Shown here in pieces: positions 8,018 to 14,370 of a stretch of DNA of 37,437 nt. The stretch's first letter is position 1. Every line of letters begins with the position of its first letter. The stretch comes from an uncultured Clostridia bacterium (lineage in GTDB: Bacteria; Bacillota; Clostridia; Oscillospirales; Acutalibacteraceae), in the NCBI GenBank assembly GCA_937901145.1, contig CALCHE010000028.1, positions 1-37,437 on the forward strand, written 5' to 3'. The translations under genes were made by a program, and so were the position numbers. The notes under the pieces are model-generated. The model saw nothing but the letters and a program-made list of their open reading frames with translations, did no database searches and was not told the origin of the DNA.

Positions 8018-8359
8018 ATGGATAAAGAATATCTCATAATAGAAAAGGAGACCGCAGAAAAACTTGCCGAGGGTCAGCCCGATGAGGATGTGCTCTTCGA
8101 CCTGGCGGAGCTTTTTAAAATTTTCGGTGATTCTAACCGTATCAGAATCCTTTATGCCCTGTCGGGTAATGAGCTCTGTGTCAGCGACATGGCGAAAATG
8201 CTCGGTCTGTCTGCCTCAGCTGTCAGCCATCAGCTTCGTATACTGAAAGCGTCTAAGCTTGTACGCTGCCGCAGAGAGGGCAAGATTATCTTTTATATGC
8301 TCGATGATGAACACGTGAGAGATATTATTAATCTCGGTCTTGAACACGTGATTGAATGA
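8018..8359 (+). CDS. ArsR/SmtB-family zinc-responsive repressor (CzrA-like)
   Basis: A 113-residue winged-helix repressor. The recognition region is LSASAVSHQLRILKASKLVRCRREGKIIFYML. The alpha-5 metal site is complete: Asp97-x-His99 and His110-x2-Glu113, the same spacing as in SmtB and CzrA, which bind zinc. The alpha-3 motif ELCVSD keeps one cysteine only, so an alpha-3 thiolate site of the CadC/ArsR kind is unlikely. In the known families metal binding releases the operator. The gene overlaps the region upstream of a CDF exporter and has its own operator, so it very probably controls that pair. ATG follows AAAGGTGAT. Confidence 0.93.
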   Translation: MDKEYLIIEKETAEKLAEGQPDEDVLFDLAELFKIFGDSNRIRILYALSGNELCVSDMAKMLGLSASAVSHQLRILKASKLVRCRREGKIIFYMLDDEHVRDIINLGLEHVIE

Positions 8360-8367
8360 GGTGCAGA

Positions 8368-9261
8368 ATGAAAACAGATAAGAAAATATTGATAGCTTTT
8401 CTTTTAAACCTGTTCTTTTCCGTATTTGAATTTATCGGAGGTACAGTGACGGGAAGTGTGGCCATCATTTCCGATTCTCTTCACGATTTAGGCGATGCGG
8501 CGGGAATAGGTCTGTCTTATTTCTTCGAAAGAAAAAGCAAAAAGGCACCTGATAAAAATTACACCTACGGCTATCTTCGTTATTCGGTAATGGGAAGCCT
8601 GATGATAACTGCCATACTTCTTTTCGGCTCAGTGTTCGTTATTTACAAGGCTGTTCTTCGTCTTCTTAATCCCGAGCCTGTGAACTATAACGGAATGATT
8701 ATCTTTGCCCTTATCGGTACAGCCGTGAATTTTTCTGCGGTTATTTTCACGAGGGAGGGAGACTCTCTTAACCGAAAGGCTGTAAATCTTCATATGCTCG
8801 AGGATGCTCTCGGTTGGATAGTGGTTTTAGTGGGTGCAGTGATTATGAGGTTTACTGATTTAACCTTTATCGACCCTCTGATGTCAATAGGTGTAGCTCT
8901 GTTTATTCTTATTAATTCCTGCAAAAATCTCAAAGAAAGCCTTTCTGTCTTTCTCGAAAAAGCACCTGACGGAGTTACAGTGGAGGAAATCAGAGAACAC
9001 ATTCTTTCTATAGAAGAGGTAGCCGATGTTCATCATATCCACCTGTGGACTATGGACGGCTACAGTAACTGTGCCACTATGCACGTGGTGAGCGACGGAG
9101 ATTTTTCTGCCGTTAAAGAAAAAATCCGCCACGAGCTTTCACATCACGGCATTAATCACTCAGTTATTGAAACGGAAAGAACATCAGAGAAATGTGAGGA
9201 GCATCACTGTGAGGTGAACTGTCACAGGGCGGCGGGACATCATCACCACCATCACCATTAA
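8368..9261 (+). CDS. Cation diffusion facilitator (CDF) zinc transporter with His-rich tail
   Basis: A 297-residue membrane transporter that exports divalent metal in exchange for protons. Six membrane helices are followed by a cytoplasmic domain (APDGVTVEEIREHILSIEEV, VHHIHLWTMDG). The transport site is His39-x3-Asp43 on helix 2 (SDSLHDLGDA) and His142-x3-Asp146 on helix 5 (NLHMLEDALG); an HD-HD site is typical of zinc-selective members. The tail is rich in His and Cys (EEHHCEVNCHRAAGH) and ends in seven histidines. ATG at 8368 is preferred because GAGGTG lies 4 bases upstream; an ATG at 8356 overlaps the regulator's stop but has no such site. Paired with the repressor, it makes a zinc efflux operon (czrAB-like). 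Confidence 0.93.
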   Translation: MKTDKKILIAFLLNLFFSVFEFIGGTVTGSVAIISDSLHDLGDAAGIGLSYFFERKSKKAPDKNYTYGYLRYSVMGSLMITAILLFGSVFVIYKAVLRLLNPEPVNYNGMIIFALIGTAVNFSAVIFTREGDSLNRKAVNLHMLEDALGWIVVLVGAVIMRFTDLTFIDPLMSIGVALFILINSCKNLKESLSVFLEKAPDGVTVEEIREHILSIEEVADVHHIHLWTMDGYSNCATMHVVSDGDFSAVKEKIRHELSHHGINHSVIETERTSEKCEEHHCEVNCHRAAGHHHHHHH

Positions 9262-9269
9262 TTTAGCTT

Positions 9270-9298
9270 TTGCATTTTCCTTAAAAGTGTGCTATACT
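9270..9298 (+). promoter_or_regulatory. Sigma-A promoter of polA
   Basis: TTGCAT (9270-9275) and TATACT (9293-9298) are 17 bases apart, 33 bases before the polA start. Each hexamer has a few mismatches to consensus. Confidence 0.75.
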
Positions 9299-9331
9299 TA
9301 TCCTTAACGAATAAAAAAGAGGTGTAATTTT

Positions 9332-11917
9332 ATGCGACTTCTTGTAATCGACGGTAACAGTATCGTTAACCGTGCCTTTTACGGCATTAAGATGCTTACT
9401 ACAAAGGACGGTCAGTTTACTAACGGTATTTACGGCTTTATGAATATTCTTATCAAACTCTGTGAGGAATGTCAGCCTGACAGGGCGGCGGTAGCCTTTG
9501 ACCTTAAGGCTCCTACCTTCCGCCATAAAATGTATGAGGAGTATAAGGTAGGCAGAAAGGGTATGCCCGATGAGCTTCGCAGTCAGATGCCTATTCTGAA
9601 GGAGCTTCTCACAGCTCTCGGCTATACCGTAGTGGAAAAGGAAGGCTATGAGGCTGATGATATTTTAGGCACACTTTCTGCACAGTGTAAGGGTGATGAC
9701 CTCTGCTTTATCGCCACGGGAGACAGAGACTCACTTCAGCTTGTCAGCGATAACACTAAGGTTCTTTTAGCTTCCACTAAGATGGGTAAGGCAGTAACCA
9801 CCGTATACGATAAGGATAAATTAATGGAGGAATACGGTGTAGAGCCTGAGGGTATGATTGAAATCAAAGCTCTTATGGGTGACTCCTCGGATAATATTCC
9901 CGGTGTGGCAGGTGTAGGACAGAAGACAGCCGGAGACCTTATCCGTAATTACGGAAGCATTGATTATATTTATGACCATATCGACGAGCTCGACATAAAA
10001 AAAGGCGTTCACGATAAGCTTGTCGCAGGCAAGGATATGGCATACCTGAGCCGTACTCTCGGCACCATCTGTCTTGAGGCACCCGTTGATCTTAATATGG
10101 ACAGCTATATTATCGGTGAGGGTGATTTGCAGAAGGCTTTGTCTCTTCTCGTGTCTCTGGAAATGTTCGGAATTATCGAAAAGCTCGGTCTGACGAGAGA
10201 GAAAATCCGGGTGCTTCCCGAAAAGGAAAAAGAAAAGAAAGCTTACAGCGAGGAAAGAGATTTACCTTTTCTTCTGGGCAAGATTAAGGATGAGGCTTAT
10301 TTCCTTACGGATTATGACACAGACGGAAATATAGAAAAGCTTTATTTCTCCTTTGAAAATGAAGCAAAGTATGTATGTAAGGATTGCTTCGATTTCGGCG
10401 AATTCATCAGCTCATTCCTTTCTTCTGACAGTGAAAAATACACAAGCGACATAAAAGCTCTTTATAAATATGCTCTAAAAAAAGGCATAGAGATAAAAAA
10501 TGCAGTAATGGATACTGCACTTGCAGGTTATATTCTTAATCCCTCTGCATCTTCTTATGCACCAGAAAGACTCTGCGAGGAATATTCCTGTATGTCTGAT
10601 GCCGAGTGTGAGGAAGGCGAAAAGGAAAAGGCAGTGGTAGCCGTTTCCTTTAAGGAGCTTTGCGAAAGATTAAGCACTCTTATCGAAGAAAACGGTCAGA
10701 CGGAGCTTCTCCGTGACATCGAGCTTCCTCTTTCTCTCGTTTTAGCTGATATGGAAAACACAGGCTTCCTCGTGGACAGAGCGGGAATTGAGGCTTTCGG
10801 TGAAAAGCTTTCTCTTAAGGTTCAGGAGCTTACTGATAAAATCTATGAAAAAGCAGGATTTGAATTCAATATCAATTCACCTAAACAGTTAGGAGTTGCT
10901 CTTTTTGAAAAATTAGGTCTTCCCTGCAAGAAAAAGACAAAGAGCGGCTACTCCACCAATGCGGATGTACTCGAGGAGCTGGCAGGGGAGTATCCTATAG
11001 TTGCCGATGTTCTCGAATACAGAACTCTCGCTAAGTTAAAATCCACATACTGTGAAGGTCTTCTGAAGGTTATCGACTCTGACGGCAGAATCCGTTCCAC
11101 ATTGAATCAGACGGAAACGAGAACGGGCAGAATTTCCTCTACCGAGCCTAATTTACAGAATATTCCCGTCCGCTCTGAGCTCGGCAGAGAAATGAGACGC
11201 TTTTTTACCTCCGATGAGGGCAGATGCCTTGTAGATGCCGACTATTCGCAGATTGAGCTTCGTGTTCTTGCTCATCTTTCCAATGATGCTACTATGATAG
11301 AAGGCTTCAATAACGGCGAGGATATCCACGCCATCACTGCCTCCCAGGTGTTCAATATGCCTCTGTTTATGGTTACACCTCTTATGAGAAGCCGTGCCAA
11401 GGCTGTTAATTTCGGCATAGTTTACGGCATCGGTGCCTTCTCTTTAGCCAAGGATATAGGTGTAACGAGAAAGGAAGCAGATAATTATATAAAGGGCTAT
11501 CTTCACCACTACAGTGCCGTCAGGGACTATTTGGAAAAGGTAGTGGAAAAGGCGAGGGAAGACGGTTATGTCAGCACAGTCTTTAAGCGCAGAAGATATC
11601 TCCCCGAGCTTACTGCATCAAACAAGATGCTTCAGGCCTTCGGTGAGCGTGTGGCAAAAAATGCTCCCGTTCAGGGAACAGCCGCTGATATTATAAAAAT
11701 AGCTATGGTAAAGGTCTACGGACGTCTTAAAAAGGAAAACCTCGATGCTAAGCTTATTATGCAGGTACACGATGAACTGATCGTCGAATGTAAGGAAACG
11801 GACAGACAGGCTGTCGAGATAATTCTGAAGCAGGAAATGGAAAACGCCTGTAAAATGAAGGTAAAGCTTCTGGCTGATGTGCATTCGGGTAAAACCTGGT
11901 ACGATGCCAAAGGATAA
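9332..11917 (+). CDS. polA: DNA polymerase I
   Basis: An 861-residue family A polymerase for Okazaki fragment processing and repair. Residues 1 to about 290 are the 5' nuclease (IDGNSIVNRAFYGI, GYEADDILGTL, ATGDRDSLQLV, GDSSDNIPGV). The middle domain corresponds to the 3'-5' exonuclease but lacks the D-x-E metal motif: the place reads YFLTDYDTDGN, so proofreading is probably lost, as in several Gram-positive homologues. The polymerase has motif A DADYSQIELRVLAH (Asp637), motif B RSRAKAVNFGIVYG and motif C MQVHDELIVE (Asp814). Phe in motif B is the usual residue in this family. It is a single-gene transcript with its own promoter and terminator. ATG follows GAGGTG. Confidence 0.97.
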   Translation: MRLLVIDGNSIVNRAFYGIKMLTTKDGQFTNGIYGFMNILIKLCEECQPDRAAVAFDLKAPTFRHKMYEEYKVGRKGMPDELRSQMPILKELLTALGYTVVEKEGYEADDILGTLSAQCKGDDLCFIATGDRDSLQLVSDNTKVLLASTKMGKAVTTVYDKDKLMEEYGVEPEGMIEIKALMGDSSDNIPGVAGVGQKTAGDLIRNYGSIDYIYDHIDELDIKKGVHDKLVAGKDMAYLSRTLGTICLEAPVDLNMDSYIIGEGDLQKALSLLVSLEMFGIIEKLGLTREKIRVLPEKEKEKKAYSEERDLPFLLGKIKDEAYFLTDYDTDGNIEKLYFSFENEAKYVCKDCFDFGEFISSFLSSDSEKYTSDIKALYKYALKKGIEIKNAVMDTALAGYILNPSASSYAPERLCEEYSCMSDAECEEGEKEKAVVAVSFKELCERLSTLIEENGQTELLRDIELPLSLVLADMENTGFLVDRAGIEAFGEKLSLKVQELTDKIYEKAGFEFNINSPKQLGVALFEKLGLPCKKKTKSGYSTNADVLEELAGEYPIVADVLEYRTLAKLKSTYCEGLLKVIDSDGRIRSTLNQTETRTGRISSTEPNLQNIPVRSELGREMRRFFTSDEGRCLVDADYSQIELRVLAHLSNDATMIEGFNNGEDIHAITASQVFNMPLFMVTPLMRSRAKAVNFGIVYGIGAFSLAKDIGVTRKEADNYIKGYLHHYSAVRDYLEKVVEKAREDGYVSTVFKRRRYLPELTASNKMLQAFGERVAKNAPVQGTAADIIKIAMVKVYGRLKKENLDAKLIMQVHDELIVECKETDRQAVEIILKQEMENACKMKVKLLADVHSGKTWYDAKG

Positions 11918-11941
11918 ATCTGAAAAAACAGAATAAATTTT

Positions 11942-11987
11942 AATCACTCTGAACTCTTTTAAGGAGATTCAGGGTGATTTTTTTGCT
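11942..11987 (+). terminator. Intrinsic terminator of polA
   Basis: AATCACTCTGAA (11942-11953) pairs with TTCAGGGTGATT (11968-11979) with one wobble pair and is followed by a run of T. It is 25 bases after the polA stop. Confidence 0.9.
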
Positions 11988-12206
11988 TTTTTTATCAGTT
12001 TTGCATCGATAAAAGGAAAAATGCGGGTTTAAATATTAATAAATTATTAACTGTAGTCTTTCGGAACACCTTGCTGTAAAGTTAGCCTTATGCAGATAAA
12101 AATTTAAAGACACAAAATTCGGTAAAAGTCCTGAAATCCTTTATTTATAAAGGGATTTTGCTGCAAAAGTTTTTCTAAAAAATATTAAAAAAATACTGAA
12201 AATCCA
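11988..12206. other. AT-rich gene-free stretch between polA and the dcw promoter
   Basis: No open frame of useful size, tRNA or known RNA motif was recognised. The only structure seen is an imperfect hairpin at 12134-12158 (AAATCCTTTAT / ATAAAGGGATTT, one bulge) that contains little G+C. The stretch may simply be spacer. Confidence 0.6.
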
Positions 12207-12235
12207 TTGACATTCCAGGATGTACATATTATAAT
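12207..12235 (+). promoter_or_regulatory. Consensus sigma-A promoter of the dcw cluster
   Basis: TTGACA (12207-12212), 17-base spacer, TATAAT (12230-12235): a perfect match. It gives an untranslated leader of about 95 bases before mraZ that holds MraZ-like repeats. Confidence 0.93.
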
Positions 12236-12279
12236 AAAAATACGATTTTGGAGAATTGTCCCATATTGCTACCTATAGA

Positions 12280-12299
12280 GTGGTGATTTGTGGTGGAGA
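12280..12299 (+). promoter_or_regulatory. Direct repeats resembling MraZ binding boxes
   Basis: GTGGTGATTT and GTGGTGGAGA lie head to tail with a 10-base period between the promoter and mraZ. MraZ proteins bind short TGG-type direct repeats with 10-base period in front of their own gene, so these are the likely autoregulatory boxes. TGGAGAAT also occurs twice (12249 and 12294). Confidence 0.7.
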
Positions 12300-12336
12300 A
12301 TCCTTATAAAATACAAAAGAAAGGACGGTGCTTGAA

Positions 12337-12825
12337 ATGATGTTTTTAGGAACATTTGAACATAACCTTGACGGTAAGAACAGAGTTATACTTCCCGTGA
12401 AGTTCCGTAAGGGCCTCGGTGAAGAGTTTATCTGTAAATTTCACGCATCCAAGTATCCGTCCATACAGCTTTATAATGCAGAGGAGTTCGAGCGCAGCCG
12501 TGACGAAGCTCTTATGAGAGCCAGAACTCCCATCGAAAAAAGAAACATTCTCGCACAGTTTCATCTCGGCACCGACACAGCCGGATGTGACAGTCAGGGC
12601 AGAGTGGTTCTCAATCAGATGATTACTGAAGCGGCTGAAATCGAAAAGACCTGTATCTTTGTCGGCTTCGGTGATTACATCGAGGTTATGAGTCCCTCCA
12701 ACTACAAAAAATATCTTGCTTCCGTTACTGCAGCCAATGCTGCTGACGAACAGGCTCTCGAGGATGAGGCAGATGTTTACCGCAAATATCAGTCCGAAGG
12801 TAAGTTCCTTAACCTTGGCTTATAA
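12337..12825 (+). CDS. mraZ: Transcriptional regulator MraZ
   Basis: A 162-residue protein of two AbrB-like halves. The first has FLGTFEHNLDGKNRVILPVKFR, the second has LGTDTAGCDSQGRVVLNQMITEAAEIEKTCIFVGFGDYIEV; both show the D-x-(K/Q)-G-R-(V/I)-x-(L) pattern of the family. MraZ is a DNA-binding regulator of the dcw cluster and also affects RsmH-linked functions. It is the first gene of the cluster. ATG 12337 or 12340 is preferred to the in-frame GTG at 12328 because AAGGA lies at 12321 and family members start with M-F. The C-terminal acidic tail makes it about 20 residues longer than usual. Confidence 0.95.
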   Translation: MMFLGTFEHNLDGKNRVILPVKFRKGLGEEFICKFHASKYPSIQLYNAEEFERSRDEALMRARTPIEKRNILAQFHLGTDTAGCDSQGRVVLNQMITEAAEIEKTCIFVGFGDYIEVMSPSNYKKYLASVTAANAADEQALEDEADVYRKYQSEGKFLNLGL

Positions 12826-12840
12826 AAGGAGGAGCGCATA

Positions 12841-13779
12841 ATGGAATTTTCTCATAAAAGTGTTCTTCTCGATGAAACCATAGACGCTCTGGATATAAAG
12901 CCTGACGGTATTTATGTGGACTGTACCTGCGGAGGTGCCGGACACAGCAGCGAAATTCTCAGAAGGCTTTCTGAGAAGGGCAGACTTATCGCTATCGATC
13001 AGGACCCTGACGCTATCGAAATAATAAAGGAAAGAATCGGAGGCGACAGCCGTGTAACGGTGGTTCACGATAACTTTTCTAACCTAAAAAAGATACTTGA
13101 TACTTTAGAAATAAATGAGGTTGACGGTGTGATGGCTGACCTGGGAGTTTCCTCTCATCAGCTCGACACAGCCGAAAGAGGTTTTTCCTTTCATAATGAG
13201 GCTCCTCTCGATATGAGAATGTCTCAGGAGGGTACATCGGCGGCTGATATAGTCGCTACCTATTCTCAGAAGGAACTGACCAGAATATTCAGAGACTACG
13301 GTGAAGAAAAGTTCGCTCAGAGAATAGCGGCAAACATAGTCGCTTATAGGGAAAGAGAAGAGATAAAAACTACTACGGAATTAGCAGAGATAATAAAAGA
13401 AGCTATCCCTGCCGCCACCAGAAGAACAGGCGGACATCCGGCGCGCAGAGTGTTTCAGGCACTCCGTCTGGAGGTAAACGGTGAGCTTCAGAAAATAAGT
13501 GACACGGTAGGCGATATGTTTGCCTCGGTCAATGTGGGCGGAAGAGTGGCAATAATAACCTTCCACTCTCTCGAGGACAGAATAGTGAAAAAAGCATTTG
13601 CTTCCTTCTGCAAAGGCTGTGAATGTCCTCCGAGTTATCCGATTTGTGTTTGCGGAAAAACACCGGAAGGCTCTTTGCCTTTTAAAAAGGTCCTTCCTTC
13701 GGAAAGAGAAATCGAAGAAAATCAGCGCTCACGGAGTGCTACATTGAGATGTGTGGAAAGAATAAGAGAGAAAGAATAA
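12841..13779 (+). CDS. rsmH: 16S rRNA (cytosine-1402-N4)-methyltransferase
   Basis: This 312-residue S-adenosylmethionine enzyme (older name MraW) methylates C1402 of 16S rRNA in the ribosomal P site. Family features are SHKSVLLDETIDAL at the start, the SAM-binding DCTCGGAGHSSEIL, AIDQDPDA, MADLGVSSHQLD, DMRMSQEGTSAADIV, TGGHPARRVFQALRLEVN and ITFHSLEDRIVK. The cysteine-rich part CKGCECPPSYPICVCGK near the end is common in Firmicutes. It starts 15 bases after mraZ behind AAAGGAGG. Confidence 0.97.
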   Translation: MEFSHKSVLLDETIDALDIKPDGIYVDCTCGGAGHSSEILRRLSEKGRLIAIDQDPDAIEIIKERIGGDSRVTVVHDNFSNLKKILDTLEINEVDGVMADLGVSSHQLDTAERGFSFHNEAPLDMRMSQEGTSAADIVATYSQKELTRIFRDYGEEKFAQRIAANIVAYREREEIKTTTELAEIIKEAIPAATRRTGGHPARRVFQALRLEVNGELQKISDTVGDMFASVNVGGRVAIITFHSLEDRIVKKAFASFCKGCECPPSYPICVCGKTPEGSLPFKKVLPSEREIEENQRSRSATLRCVERIREKE

Positions 13780-13806
13780 ATTAATCTGTATTTGGGGTGA
13801 ATTCAA

Positions 13807-14265
13807 ATGGCAGCAGAGTATGCTTATAAGTATGACTACGGCTACAGTAATGCCGCACCGGCACAGCCATTGGAAAGGGAAGAAAAAAGACGCAGAGCCG
13901 AGCAGCAGAGACAAATAAATAAAGTACAGCAGTCTGAAGCTGCACAGGGAAAAAAGGCTACTCTTCAGGTAATGAAGGCAGCGGCATTTCTTTGTGTGGT
14001 TCTGGCTATGTTTGCTGTGGCCTGTAACAGCTTTATAGCTAAGGATAAGGCTAAAAAGAGACTTGACAGCGCTAATGCACAGCTCGTTATCTGCCAGGCT
14101 GAAAATAAAGAGCTGAACGCCAAGCTTACAGCACTTAAAAGTGTAGAGAACATTGATAAATTCGCCGTCGAAAAGCTCGGTCTTGTCAAGGTTACTCCCG
14201 AAAACGAAATTTATCTTGGCTCAGAAAAGGGAAACCGTGTTATTTTATCTCAGAATGCGGAATAA
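13807..14265 (+). CDS. ftsL: FtsL-like cell division protein
   Basis: A 152-residue bitopic membrane protein in the ftsL position of the cluster. A charged cytoplasmic part (1-55, rich in Lys, Arg, Glu and Gln) is followed by one membrane helix (about 56-78, AAAFLCVVLAMFAVACNSFI) and a periplasm-side coiled coil (KKRLDSANAQLVICQAENKEL) ending in IDKFAVEKLGLVKVTPENEIYL, a pattern common to FtsL/DivIC proteins. FtsL joins DivIB and DivIC to recruit FtsW and the division PBP. Sequence is fast-evolving, so the name rests on topology and position. Confidence 0.85.
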   Translation: MAAEYAYKYDYGYSNAAPAQPLEREEKRRRAEQQRQINKVQQSEAAQGKKATLQVMKAAAFLCVVLAMFAVACNSFIAKDKAKKRLDSANAQLVICQAENKELNAKLTALKSVENIDKFAVEKLGLVKVTPENEIYLGSEKGNRVILSQNAE

Positions 14266-14302
14266 GCTAAATAAAAAACAAATACGATGAATATTATTGA
14301 AA

Positions 14303-14345
14303 AGGGGACTGTAAAAGTAAGATTTACTATGCAGCCCCTGTTTTG
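14303..14345 (+). terminator. Hairpin between ftsL and the PBP gene (possible partial terminator)
   Basis: AGGGG (14303-14307) pairs with CCCCT (14335-14339), with inner pairs CTG/CAG and GTAAA/TTTAC possible, followed by GTTTT. It sits inside the operon, so it might act as an attenuator or an RNA-stability element. The T run is short. Confidence 0.45.
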
Positions 14346-14370
14346 GATATTTATAAAGGAGTGAATAAGG

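Noticed and set aside
9240..9261. Heptahistidine end as a vector-derived His tag
   Set aside because: It continues a natural His/Cys-rich tail common in CDF exporters, uses mixed codons and is followed by native sequence with the polA promoter.
11988..12206. Riboswitch or small RNA between polA and mraZ
   Set aside because: No recognised riboswitch core, the one hairpin is weak and A/T-rich, and it lies upstream of the mapped mraZ promoter.
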